Source: Enterobacteriaceae bacterium UBA5654 (GTDB taxonomy: Bacteria; Pseudomonadota; Gammaproteobacteria; Enterobacterales; Enterobacteriaceae). From it: a stretch of 64,000 nucleotides of DNA. The translations under genes and the position numbers were made by a program. Position 1 is the first letter of the stretch. Each line of letters starts with the position of its first letter. Shown here one piece after another: positions 9,390 through 17,728 of this stretch. Location of the stretch: positions 1-64,000 of the forward strand of contig DIJC01000003.1 in the NCBI GenBank assembly GCA_002421005.1. The letters run 5' to 3'. The notes beneath the pieces are model-generated. The model was not told the DNA's origin, ran no database searches, and worked only from the letters and a program-made list of their open reading frames with translations.

Positions 9390-9851
9390 TTATTTTCCGC
9401 CGCACATTTCGACGCAGGTGGCGCGTGGGATCGCCATCAGCCGCTCGCCGCAGGTGAGGATCAGATCCAGGCCCAGCGCCACCGGCAGTGGTCGGTTAGC
9501 CAGTTCATCCAACAGACATTCGGGCAGCCGGGGGGCGATCATCCGTTCCTCGGCAATCCCCGTTCCGGTCAGACGCAGCATACGCCCGCCGCTCAGGCTG
9601 GAGACAGCTAAAATCAGCATCGCAGTGCGGCCAAAATGCAGATGCTGGCGCACGATCTCATTACCGGCAGAACGCGGCAACCATACCGGCGTATCGCTAC
9701 CGGTCAGCGCCATTAGCCTGTTCACGGTCGCCAGATCGAGCGGAGAGTGCAGCGAGACAATTGCGCCCGGCTCGTTCACCGCTTTATGCAGGCGGTGGGA
9801 ACCTGACGGGGGATGGGGCAGGCTAAAATCGAAAGCAGAGTTCAGGGTCAT
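9390..9851 (-). pseudogene. phnH: phnH remnant (C-P lyase subunit with internal deletion)
   Basis: The reading frame of 153 residues is open, but the protein looks like PhnH, normally about 194 residues. The N-terminal part ([15 protein letters not shown]) and the C-terminal part ([20 protein letters not shown], then [17 protein letters not shown]) resemble E. coli PhnH closely. About 35 residues between them are missing at the [16 protein letters not shown] junction, near 9600-9650. No other intact C-P lyase gene is present. The position between rpiB and yjdM is exactly where E. coli carries the phn operon. I infer a decayed relic without phosphonate-degrading function, although a short protein might still be made. 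Confidence 0.8.
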
Positions 9852-9859
9852 GCGTTATC

Positions 9860-9922
9860 TCAGCCAGCCAGGAATAAAACGTCAATCCGGCGGGCTGGCG
9901 ATATTTTCGGCACGGAGACGCG
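9860..9922 (-). pseudogene. phnG: Frameshifted 3' end of phnG
   Basis: Immediately upstream of the phnH remnant the minus strand reads RLRAENIAS in one frame and then RIDVLFLAG-stop in the next. Together these resemble the C-terminus of PhnG, which precedes phnH in intact operons. A single frameshift joins them. The match is short, so this is an inference from position plus similarity. Confidence 0.45.
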
Positions 9923-10046
9923 TTATCATCATATGAAGATAACGTTCTGATAAGAAATTATCGTGGCGGATTTTTATGACGCTGGCGTTACGCGGAAATG
10001 ACAGCAAGATGAAGAATGGCGGACCACAGCGTGTCCGCCAGAAAAA

Positions 10047-10382
10047 TTAGTTCTTTTTCACAAACTCGGATTTCAGCTTCATCGGGCCAAAACCATCAAT
10101 TTTACAATCAATATTGTGATCGCCTTCCACCAGGCGGATATTTTTCACTTTGGTGCCGATCTTAAGCATTGAAGAACTGCCTTTAACTTTCAGATCTTTG
10201 ACGACCGTAACACTATCGCCGTCCGCCAGCAGGTTGCCGTTGGCATCTTTCACGATCAGCTGATCATGATCCTGGGCAGGCTCTGCGTCGTTCCATTCGT
10301 GGGCGCATTCCGGGCAGATAAACATACCGTTATCTTCATAAGTGTATTCGGAATTGCATTGTGGGCAGTGGGGAAGTTGCAT
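10047..10382 (-). CDS. yjdM: Zinc-ribbon alkylphosphonate-associated protein YjdM (PhnA)
   Basis: A small cytoplasmic protein of 111 residues, nearly identical in sequence to E. coli YjdM/PhnA. An N-terminal zinc ribbon has two Cys pairs (CPQCNSEY and CPECAHEW). A compact KOW/SH3-like domain follows ([20 protein letters not shown]). The ATG at 10382 has GAGG 8 nt upstream; the longer open frame to 10478 has no support. Despite the phn name the E. coli gene is not needed for phosphonate use, so its survival beside a dead phn operon is unsurprising. Exact function unknown. Confidence 0.93.
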   Translation of the reverse strand: MQLPHCPQCNSEYTYEDNGMFICPECAHEWNDAEPAQDHDQLIVKDANGNLLADGDSVTVVKDLKVKGSSSMLKIGTKVKNIRLVEGDHNIDCKIDGFGPMKLKSEFVKKN

Positions 10383-10720
10383 AATGAGATCCTCATAAGT
10401 GCTTGCAAAACTGGTCATTAGCCAGAAAAACCCGGCAGGTTGCCGAAAAAGGCGGCGATTATACCCTAAATTCCCCACCTTTGTTGCTGCTATTGTTGAT
10501 TCTTTATCCTGGATGGCGAGCAGTCAAAAAGCCGTACATTAAGGAAGAGAATTTTTGTGGCCGGAAATTGCCACCTGTGACTATTTCGGATATGGTGAAG
10601 CTACGCATTTTGGTTAATAACAGTGCGTTTTCTTGCCAACCACCACCGCATCTCGGCGGGGTAAACCCTCCACGTTGAGTGGGTAGATATACGAAGATAT
10701 ATCCTGGGTGATTATTAAAA

Positions 10721-10852
10721 ATGCGCTACGCTGAACACTTTCCTGCTTTACAGAGAGTAAGCTATGTATTGCTCATGCAGCAGCAAAAAAATATATTAGC
10801 TGAAGCCAGCGAGTATTATGGCGTTAAAACTATTTTCTATAAGAAATTATAA
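10721..10852 (+). CDS. Possible 43-residue small ORF in the crfC upstream region
   Basis: The 10383-10925 interval has no recognised gene. This is its only ORF with a sensible amino-acid mix: starts MRYAEHFPALQRV and ends YYGVKTIFYKKL. It has only a weak ribosome site (GGGTGA) and no homology I recognise. The interval also holds the palindromic GATATACGAAGATATATC at 10685-10702 and should contain the crfC promoter. Confidence 0.15.
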   Translation: MRYAEHFPALQRVSYVLLMQQQKNILAEASEYYGVKTIFYKKL

Positions 10853-10925
10853 AGACCTACAATTGGTAATAAAAAAGTCTGACAAATAAAATCAATAAAA
10901 TTTGCGTTTAGGGAAGACTTTAACC

Positions 10926-13268
10926 ATGTACACACAGACAATTTATGAATTAAGTCAGGAAGCTGAACGCCTGTTACAGCTGGCCCAGCATCATTTGGCG
11001 GCGATGAAATCATCGCTTCCACAGGTGCTGGAGAGCGAGCCTACTAATAATGGTAGCCAGTCCCGGCACCATTTTAGTGCGCAAGATGTTGAGGCACAGC
11101 ATGCCACATTAAATAGCGAACTACGCAAAATTACCCGCCTCGAAATGGTGCTGGCGATTGTTGGCACAATGAAAGCAGGTAAATCTACCACTATTAATGC
11201 GATTGTCGGCACGGAGGTTTTACCGAATCGCAATCGACCGATGACGGCGTTACCCACGCTCATTCGTCATACTTCCGGTCAGAAAGAACCTATTCTGCAT
11301 TTCTCGCACGTTGCGCCAATTGAAAAATTGATGCATGAGCTTCAGCGTAGCCTTCAGGAAGTTGAACGGGCGACGCTGGCACAGCGTCTTGAAATTGACA
11401 AAGATATGTCTTCGCTGCTGGAAAGCATTATTCACGGTGTGGCCTTTGAAAAGCATTATCTGGGTGCCCAGCCTATTTTTCACTGTCTGAAAAGTCTGAA
11501 TGATTTAGTCCGCCTTTCACGGGCGCTGAATGTGGACTTTCCTTTCTCGGACTACGCGGCGATTGAGCATATTCCGGTTATTGAAGTCGAATTTATTCAC
11601 TTATCCGGGATGGACAGCAATCCGGGTCAGCTAACGCTGCTCGACACGCCGGGGCCGAATGAAGCCGGACAGCCGCACCTGCAAAAAATGCTTAATGAGC
11701 AGTTGGCGCGCGCGTCGGCGGTGCTGGCGGTGATGGATTACACCCAGCTTAAATCGATTTCCGATCAGGAAGTCCGTCAGGCGATCTCCGCCGTCGGTAA
11801 ATCGGTGCCGCTTTACGCGCTGGTGAATAAGTTCGATCAAAAAGATCGCAACAGCGATGATGAAGAGCAGGTCCGCGCGTTGATCTCCGGCACGCTGATG
11901 AAGGGGCTGATCGCGCCGGGCCAGATTTTTCCGGTCTCTTCTATGTGGGGCTACCTCGCCAATCGTGCGCGCTATGAACTGGCAACGCACGGCAGGCTGC
12001 CTGACCCCGATGAGCAGCGCTGGGTGCAGGATTTTGCCGAAGCGGCGCTCGGCCGTCGCTGGCGCACTGCCGATCTGGATGACATCGAACATATCCGTCA
12101 CGCCGCCGATCTGCTGTGGGAGGATTCGCTTTTCGAACAGCCGATCATGAGTCTCCTTCACGCCGCGCACGCGAACGCTTCTTTATATGCTCTGCGTTCT
12201 GCCTCACATAAGCTGCTGAACTATGCGCAAAGCGCCAGAGAATATCTGGAGTTTCGCCATCAGGGGCTGACGGTGACGTTCGAAAAACTGCAGCACAATA
12301 TTGTTCGTCTGGAAGAGGATATGGCGCTGCTGCGCCAGCGGCAGGCGGGCGTGCGGGATGAAATCGACCACGAGGTTGAGCAACTGCTGGCAATGGCGGA
12401 ACAGTTTATCGCCCGCCAGCGACGCGAAACGCTCCGCGCCATTGAAGATAACTTCCAGCCGGTAAATCTGTTGGGCCTGATGCCTCTGAGCGATGCGGAT
12501 TTTCGTCAGGATAACGACAGCGGACATAAACAGCTGGTGCTGAATAATGAAGGGCAGGCGCAGATCGTCCTGAGTAAAATCCGTATCGCCTGCGAAACCA
12601 TCCTGATGGCGGCGCATGAAACCTCGGTGCGGCAACTGACGCTGCGTTTTAACCATCTTGAAGCGACGTTAACCCGTGCGCTGAACGATACGCTGCGCCC
12701 TATCGAACAGCGGGTGAAGCAGGAGCTGAGCGAAGCCGGTTTTGGCGTGCGCATCGCGCTGCCTGCATTTCAACCGGCAGGGGTGAATTTCAATGCTCCC
12801 CAGCTCTTTAACGACGCCATTTCTTCGGAAGAGGGGGAAAGCGGGCCGCTGCCGCGCGGGGCAAGTATGCGGGAAACCGTCTCGCGCTGGCTTAATAATC
12901 CCAACTGGGGCTGGGACGATTACGTCATGTCTAAAACGCGCTATGTCATCGATCTCACCGCGCTGGAACAACGGCTTATCCAGCACGTCGATGAGTTTTA
13001 TGCGCAGTTGCTTAACGTGGTGGCATCTTACGTGGACGTTTCCGTGACATCAGGTTTGTCCGCCTGCTTTGACGAATTTTCACATACCCTTAGCGGGCTG
13101 CAAAAACGTTTACAGGAAAGCCTGACCCTACGCCAGCAGCGCGAATCAGCGGTGAAAGCGTTAAGCCAGCAGCTTCAGCAGAGTCTGACGGCCGTGCAGT
13201 GGATCCAGGAGGATGCGCGCCTGCTGCGCGATGATATTCAAACCCTTTTTGCGGCTGAAAATTCATGA
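10926..13268 (+). CDS. crfC: Dynamin-like GTPase CrfC (clamp-binding sister replisome factor)
   Basis: In E. coli CrfC (YjdA) is a dynamin-related GTPase that binds the replication clamp and affects nascent-strand cohesion. This 780-residue copy is somewhat longer than the E. coli protein (742). The N-terminus keeps a clamp-binding-like QxxLxL region (ERLLQLAQ). The GTPase domain follows with P-loop VGTMKAGKST (about residue 76), LLDTPGPNEAG (G3) and LVNKFDQKD (G4, NKxD). The C-terminal half is helical, Gln-rich and coiled-coil-like, and more divergent from E. coli than the GTPase domain. The start at ATG 10926 gives the conserved MYTQTIYELSQEAE. The stop overlaps the yjcZ start (ATGA), so the two are translationally coupled. 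Confidence 0.92.
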   Translation: MYTQTIYELSQEAERLLQLAQHHLAAMKSSLPQVLESEPTNNGSQSRHHFSAQDVEAQHATLNSELRKITRLEMVLAIVGTMKAGKSTTINAIVGTEVLPNRNRPMTALPTLIRHTSGQKEPILHFSHVAPIEKLMHELQRSLQEVERATLAQRLEIDKDMSSLLESIIHGVAFEKHYLGAQPIFHCLKSLNDLVRLSRALNVDFPFSDYAAIEHIPVIEVEFIHLSGMDSNPGQLTLLDTPGPNEAGQPHLQKMLNEQLARASAVLAVMDYTQLKSISDQEVRQAISAVGKSVPLYALVNKFDQKDRNSDDEEQVRALISGTLMKGLIAPGQIFPVSSMWGYLANRARYELATHGRLPDPDEQRWVQDFAEAALGRRWRTADLDDIEHIRHAADLLWEDSLFEQPIMSLLHAAHANASLYALRSASHKLLNYAQSAREYLEFRHQGLTVTFEKLQHNIVRLEEDMALLRQRQAGVRDEIDHEVEQLLAMAEQFIARQRRETLRAIEDNFQPVNLLGLMPLSDADFRQDNDSGHKQLVLNNEGQAQIVLSKIRIACETILMAAHETSVRQLTLRFNHLEATLTRALNDTLRPIEQRVKQELSEAGFGVRIALPAFQPAGVNFNAPQLFNDAISSEEGESGPLPRGASMRETVSRWLNNPNWGWDDYVMSKTRYVIDLTALEQRLIQHVDEFYAQLLNVVASYVDVSVTSGLSACFDEFSHTLSGLQKRLQESLTLRQQRESAVKALSQQLQQSLTAVQWIQEDARLLRDDIQTLFAAENS

Positions 13269-14152
13269 ATACTCACTTGCTGGATGGGCCTGCGCGATCG
13301 CTTGAATCCGTGCATCCGAAATTTATTGTCGATCTGGTGCTGGGAATCGACAACCCGCGCCAGACGCCGATAGCTCCCCAGCAACAGCTTTTTCGCGAGC
13401 GGCTAATGAATGAAATCATGGCCCAGGCGCAGCTGAGATCCTGGAGTATGGTAGGTGCGCTTAGTGAAAACGCGGCGATGCGCGTCGGGCTGGCTGATAA
13501 ACTGGCAGGGTCGCTCGATCCGGGACATCTGGCGCTCAGCAAAATGGGGCACCATCTGCTCATCCTGCAACAAAAGGGCAATGAAACTCCCGGTGTCCTG
13601 CAACTTTATGGCGAGGTCGGGGAGCGTTTCCTGCGTCGGGCGGCACATAAGCAGCGCGCGTTGTCGCAGCGGGGACTTATGGTGCAGGCCGGAGAACACA
13701 GCGATCAGATTTTTACCCGCTGGCAGGCAGGAAATTACCGCGGCTGGTCGCTGGCGGGGCGCTGTTTTGTCGCGCTGGAAGAGCTGCGCTGGGGGGCGTT
13801 TGGCGATGCCTGTCGGCTGGTGACGGAAGAGGCGCGGGCGCTGTTAATGGATAACCTGCGCGCGATGGCGACGCAGTATCTGGCGCAAAGCATTAACGCC
13901 TCCGCCGCCACCCGTCATTTTTATCACCAGTGGCTAAGCACGCCCACCGCGCCCGCGCTGATGGATCATAAAGAGATGCTGTGCTGGCTCGGCAGCGACT
14001 GCGATGCAGAACGTCAGCCGGTGAGCTGGTCGGTGACGCAATCCTGGCAAACGGTGGCGCTGGGAATGCCGAGGTTATGTTCGGCGATGCGGCTGGCAAC
14101 CGCGATGGTGGACGAGATTTTTGTCGGGGAGGAGAGCGTTCTTCCGATATGA
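13265..14152 (+). CDS. yjcZ: YjcZ family protein, partner of CrfC
   Basis: A cytoplasmic protein of 295 residues that always follows crfC in enterobacteria. In E. coli, extra YjcZ restores motility of a c-di-GMP phosphodiesterase mutant; the biochemical role is unknown. No catalytic motif is visible. There are long helical segments rich in Leu, Ala, Gln and Arg and no signal peptide. It starts inside the crfC stop codon, and a strong hairpin follows 5 bp after its own stop, so crfC-yjcZ appears to be a complete two-gene unit. Confidence 0.85.
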   Translation: MNTHLLDGPARSLESVHPKFIVDLVLGIDNPRQTPIAPQQQLFRERLMNEIMAQAQLRSWSMVGALSENAAMRVGLADKLAGSLDPGHLALSKMGHHLLILQQKGNETPGVLQLYGEVGERFLRRAAHKQRALSQRGLMVQAGEHSDQIFTRWQAGNYRGWSLAGRCFVALEELRWGAFGDACRLVTEEARALLMDNLRAMATQYLAQSINASAATRHFYHQWLSTPTAPALMDHKEMLCWLGSDCDAERQPVSWSVTQSWQTVALGMPRLCSAMRLATAMVDEIFVGEESVLPI

Positions 14153-14157
14153 CAGGA

Positions 14158-14186
14158 CACCCTTTCCCCGCGCCGGGGAAAGGGTG
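14158..14186. terminator. Hairpin between convergent yjcZ and kdgT
   Basis: A perfect 13-bp stem (CACCCTTTCCCCG / CGGGGAAAGGGTG) with a 3-nt loop lies between the convergent stop codons of yjcZ and the permease gene. There is no clean T run, so it may act as a bidirectional transcription block or 3' mRNA stabiliser. Confidence 0.6.
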
Positions 14187-14193
14187 CGACTGC

Positions 14194-15201
14194 TTAATGA
14201 TTCTGCGTTTGCGTGGTTACATCCACCGCTTCGGCTTCTGCCACCGCGGCCTTCGGCTCACCAAAGCGGCGGGCGTACAGGGCGGTAATAATCGGCACCA
14301 GAATCGCCGTCACGATCACGCTGGCAGCAACCAGCGCCGTGGCGGAGGCGGCAACCGGTTCAAAGGCCGGGTTGATCTGGGCAATAATCACCGGATTCGC
14401 CACCGCCGCGCCTGCGGCTGAAGACGCTGCCACCCCGGCAGTCCCGTTACCGCCGCCAATCACCCGGTCAGCGATAATCAGCGGAATACCGGTAATGATA
14501 ATCACCCCTACGCCCAGTACCACGCCCAGCAGGCCGGTGTGCATAATCACCGCCAGGTTGATGGTATTCCCCAGCGCAAAGCCGAAGAATGGGATCAGCA
14601 CCGGCGTTGCCTTGCTGAAAAACGCGCGTAAATCGTGATCCAGATTACCCAGCGCAAAGCCAATCAGGAACGGCAGCACAGCGCCCACGAAATGATGCGG
14701 TTCGAAAGAGGCAAGGCCCGCCGTGCCGAGGATCACCATAGTCATCAGCGGCCCGGATTCCAGGGACATCAGCACAAACGCGCCGGACTCTTCTTTCGTG
14801 CCGTATTGATTCATCAGGCTGGCGTATAATCCGCCGTTGGTCATGTCCATCGCGGACACGATGGCCAGTACCGACAATCCGGCGAAGAAACCGGTCTGAA
14901 TACCGGTATCAGGAATAAATGACGCAGCGATCATTGCCACCGCCCAGGCCACGGCAATTTTGGTTAACACCAGCGTACCGGATTTGCGTAATACCGTTCC
15001 GGTTGCCCGCAAATCTATTGATGCGCCAATACAAAAAAACCAGACGGCCAGAATGGGAACCGTTCCGCTAATCATCCCTTTGGTAAAAGATCCAAAATAA
15101 GCCCCGGTATCCGGCGCGAATGTATTAAGCACCGCGCCCAGTAACAGAGGAATCAACATCATCCCGCCGGGGATACGTTCAATCGTGGCTTTGATTTTCA
15201 T
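14194..15201 (-). CDS. kdgT: 2-keto-3-deoxygluconate permease (KdgT family)
   Basis: Inner-membrane transporter of 335 residues with about ten hydrophobic segments. The beginning ([20 protein letters not shown]) and the [19 protein letters not shown] stretch are typical of KdgT, the proton symporter for 2-keto-3-deoxygluconate released from pectin and hexuronates. The C-terminal tail is Ala/Glu/Val-rich and probably cytoplasmic. A good ribosome site (GAGGACGCAAA) precedes the ATG. A KdgR-like palindrome lies about 200 bp upstream. This position between yjcZ and proP is not the E. coli kdgT location, so the gene has moved or been inserted. Confidence 0.88.
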   Translation of the reverse strand: MKIKATIERIPGGMMLIPLLLGAVLNTFAPDTGAYFGSFTKGMISGTVPILAVWFFCIGASIDLRATGTVLRKSGTLVLTKIAVAWAVAMIAASFIPDTGIQTGFFAGLSVLAIVSAMDMTNGGLYASLMNQYGTKEESGAFVLMSLESGPLMTMVILGTAGLASFEPHHFVGAVLPFLIGFALGNLDHDLRAFFSKATPVLIPFFGFALGNTINLAVIMHTGLLGVVLGVGVIIITGIPLIIADRVIGGGNGTAGVAASSAAGAAVANPVIIAQINPAFEPVAASATALVAASVIVTAILVPIITALYARRFGEPKAAVAEAEAVDVTTQTQNH

Positions 15202-15397
15202 TTTGCGTCCTCACTTTGCATCCCACGAGAGGATGAAAGGGATAAAAATGCATTAAATTCATGTCGTTAAATATTAATGCGACTATGGATGTGTCAGTAA
15301 AACATGTCCGGGTAATGAGCCTTTAACCGCCTTTAACTACCCCTTATGCGTTAATCTGGGCATTATGATGCATTCATTGGAATATCGATTCAATGAA

Positions 15398-15418
15398 AAT
15401 AAAACGATGTTTTAGTTA
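15398..15418 (-). promoter_or_regulatory. Putative KdgR operator upstream of kdgT
   Basis: AATAAAACGATGTTTTAGTTA matches the KdgR box pattern (A/T-rich flanks around AAAACGATGTTTT with dyad symmetry). It lies in the 650-bp kdgT-proP divergent region and suits pectin/hexuronate-responsive repression of kdgT. The rest of 15202-15650 is AT-rich without a supported ORF. Confidence 0.5.
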
Positions 15419-15653
15419 TCTTCGTCACATATTTTGTGTAAAAGTTTTCGCCGCGATTGATTGCTAAAAGTAATGTAAATGTATTGTGAATTTTTGGGGC
15501 GTGAGATGGGTAAATGGTGGAATAATCAGCAGGGTTATTTGTTTGCAACCGCCGTGAGAAATAATGACACGCGGGCCACAAATCCTGAAAAACTTTTACT
15601 GCTAACCATAAGCATCCTTGCAATTAATGACCGCAGCTGACGAAGCCGGAATA

Positions 15654-15677
15654 ATTTCGTGAAGTTGATCACATTTT
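15654..15677 (+). promoter_or_regulatory. CRP-like site upstream of proP
   Basis: CGTGA-AGTTGA-TCACA with T/A-rich flanks agrees with the CRP consensus apart from the first base of the left half. E. coli proP P1 also carries a CRP site at about this distance from the start codon. Confidence 0.5.
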
Positions 15678-15762
15678 TAAACGCTGGTAATGTAGGCAAA
15701 TAATTCATGTTGTGAATGTGTTTACCTGCGCAGGCTTTAGCCAGTCAGTAGAGGTAAACCTG

Positions 15763-15769
15763 CTACGCT
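15763..15769 (+). promoter_or_regulatory. proP: proP P2-type -10 element (sigma-S style)
   Basis: TG-CTACGCT-TGAA resembles the extended -10 preferred by RpoS. It predicts a start about 105 nt before the proP ATG, close to the known position of E. coli P2 (Fis- and RpoS-dependent). Confidence 0.45.
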
Positions 15770-15879
15770 TGAAATGTCGGCTGCTAAGCATGCAGCTCCG
15801 CTCGCGGGCAACCGCCGTCGTCAACGGCTGACGATGTGTTTGCGTTGGTCGTTCAGGGCGAAAGTTAATGAGGATAACT

Positions 15880-17382
15880 ATGCTTAAAAGGAAAAAAGTA
15901 AAACCTATCACCCTGCGCGATGTCACCATCATTGATGATGCCAAACTGCGTAAAGCAATCACCGCCGCATCGCTCGGTAATGCGATGGAGTGGTTTGATT
16001 TCGGTGTTTATGGCTTTGTTGCTTATGCATTGGGTAAGGTCTTCTTCCCGGATGCCGATCCCAGCGTGCAGATGATCGCCGCGCTCGGGACATTCTCCGT
16101 TCCCTTCCTGATCCGTCCGCTTGGCGGATTGTTCTTCGGTATGCTGGGCGATAAGTATGGGCGACAAAAAATATTGTCGATCACCATCATTATTATGTCC
16201 GTCAGTACCTTCTGTATCGGCCTGATACCCTCCTATGAATCGATTGGCATCTGGGCACCCATCCTGCTGTTGCTGTGTAAGATGGCGCAGGGCTTCTCGG
16301 TCGGCGGCGAATACACCGGCGCGTCCATCTTTGTGGCGGAATACTCGCCTGACCGCAAACGCGGCTTTATGGGAAGCTGGCTGGATTTCGGCTCGATTGC
16401 CGGATTTGTGCTGGGTGCGGGCGTGGTCGTGCTGCTTTCGACGGTGGTCGGCGAGCAGAACTTCCTCGACTGGGGCTGGCGTATTCCGTTCTTCCTGGCA
16501 CTGCCGCTGGGCCTGATTGGTCTCTATCTGCGTCACGCACTGGAAGAGACACCGGCCTTCCAGCAGCACGTTGATAAGCTGGAGCAGGGCGATCGTCAGG
16601 GTCTTCAGGAAGGGCCGAAAGTCTCCTTTAAAGAGATCGCCACCAAACACTGGCGTAGCCTGCTGGCCTGTGTCGGTCTGGTCATCGCGACCAACGTGAC
16701 CTACTACATGCTGCTCACCTATATGCCGAGCTACCTGTCGCACAACCTGCATTACTCTGAAGATCATGGCGTGCTGATTATCATCGCTATTATGATCGGT
16801 ATGCTGTTTGTACAGCCAGTGATGGGGCTGCTCAGCGACCGATTCGGCCGCCGCCCGTTCGTGCTGATGGGCAGCGTGGCGCTGCTGGTACTGGCGATCC
16901 CGGCGTTCATTCTGATTAACAGTAACGTGCTCGGTCTGATTTTTGCGGGCCTGCTGATGCTGGCGGTGATCCTCAACTGCTTTACCGGGGTGATGGCCTC
17001 GTCGCTGCCAGCGATGTTCCCGACGCACATTCGCTACAGTGCGCTCGCCAGCGCCTTCAACATCTCGGTACTGGTGGCGGGTCTGACCCCGACGCTGGCA
17101 GCCTGGCTGGTGGAGACCTCGCAGGATCTGATGATGCCTGCTTATTACCTGATGGTCGTGGCGGTGATTGGTTTGATTACCGGTCTGACTATGAAGGAAA
17201 CGGCGAATCTGCCGCTGAAAGGGGCGACGCCCGCCGCGTCGGATATCCAGGAAGCGAAAGAGATCCTTCAGGAACATCACGATAACATTGAGCAGAAAAT
17301 CGAAGATATCGACAAAGAAATTGCCGATCTTCAGGAAAAACGGTCGCGTCTGGTGCAGCAGCACCCGGTGATTAACGACTAA
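15880..17382 (+). CDS. proP: Proline/glycine betaine osmosensory transporter
   Basis: Major-facilitator proton symporter of the inner membrane, importing proline, glycine betaine, ectoine and related osmolytes under high osmolarity. The product is 500 residues from ATG 15880 (AGGA 5 nt upstream) and closely follows E. coli ProP. It shows 12 predicted membrane segments, the MFS loop GMLGDKYGRQK, and a C-terminal heptad-repeat helix from about residue 465 (DNIEQKIEDIDKEIADLQEK) that forms the antiparallel coiled coil tuning osmotic activation. Expression is expected from P1 (CRP-influenced) and P2 (RpoS/Fis). Confidence 0.97.
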   Translation: MLKRKKVKPITLRDVTIIDDAKLRKAITAASLGNAMEWFDFGVYGFVAYALGKVFFPDADPSVQMIAALGTFSVPFLIRPLGGLFFGMLGDKYGRQKILSITIIIMSVSTFCIGLIPSYESIGIWAPILLLLCKMAQGFSVGGEYTGASIFVAEYSPDRKRGFMGSWLDFGSIAGFVLGAGVVVLLSTVVGEQNFLDWGWRIPFFLALPLGLIGLYLRHALEETPAFQQHVDKLEQGDRQGLQEGPKVSFKEIATKHWRSLLACVGLVIATNVTYYMLLTYMPSYLSHNLHYSEDHGVLIIIAIMIGMLFVQPVMGLLSDRFGRRPFVLMGSVALLVLAIPAFILINSNVLGLIFAGLLMLAVILNCFTGVMASSLPAMFPTHIRYSALASAFNISVLVAGLTPTLAAWLVETSQDLMMPAYYLMVVAVIGLITGLTMKETANLPLKGATPAASDIQEAKEILQEHHDNIEQKIEDIDKEIADLQEKRSRLVQQHPVIND

Positions 17383-17402
17383 CGTTCCCGCTCGATGCGC
17401 CC

Positions 17403-17509
17403 CCCCTCACCCCGGCCCTCTCCCCGGGGGAGAGGGAGAAAACCGACACCGGACGTCATCCCGCACTCGGTCAGTTCCCTCTCCCTAAGGGAGAGGGTTA
17501 GGGAGAGGG
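17403..17509. repeat. 107-bp dispersed palindromic repeat, copy 1
   Basis: It starts CCCCTCACCCCGGCCCTCTC and ends GGTTAGGGAGAGGG, and contains internal dyads (CCCTCTCCC / GGGAGAGGG). Copy 2 at 17532-17638 is identical apart from two substitutions I could see and lies in the same orientation, 129 bp further on. It sits at the convergent proP/T1SS boundary. Confidence 0.85.
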
Positions 17510-17531
17510 AAGGGACACCGTACCGGCAATT

Positions 17532-17638
17532 CCCCTCACCCCGGCCCTCTCCCCGGGGGAGAGTGAGAAAACCGACACCGGACGTCATCCCGCACTCGGT
17601 CAGTTCCCTCTCCCTTAGGGAGAGGGTTAGGGAGAGGG
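17532..17638. repeat. 107-bp dispersed palindromic repeat, copy 2
   Basis: Near-identical direct repeat of 17403-17509. A shorter related element is present at 34549-34625. The 17383-17728 interval has no gene apart from these repeats; a further CTCTGGGGAGAGGG motif follows at 17666-17679. Confidence 0.85.
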
Positions 17639-17728
17639 TGGCTCTGTACCCGCCATCCGCCCTTTCTCTGGGGAGAGGGCGCAGCCCGCAACTGACCACC
17701 ATGCCGGATTTATTTTTCCCGCGCGGCC

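Noticed and set aside
10403..10678. Plus-strand 91-codon ORF upstream of crfC
   Set aside because: Overlaps the yjdM start and promoter region, no ribosome site, no recognisable homology and biased composition.
15865..17364. Minus-strand 499-codon ORF opposite proP
   Set aside because: Exact antisense of a highly conserved transporter gene; composition (His/Gln/Arg-rich) is that of a mirror frame.
17403..17638. Possible CRISPR array
   Set aside because: Only two long repeats of 107 bp separated by 22 bp, with internal palindromes and no cas genes nearby; a dispersed repeat element fits better.
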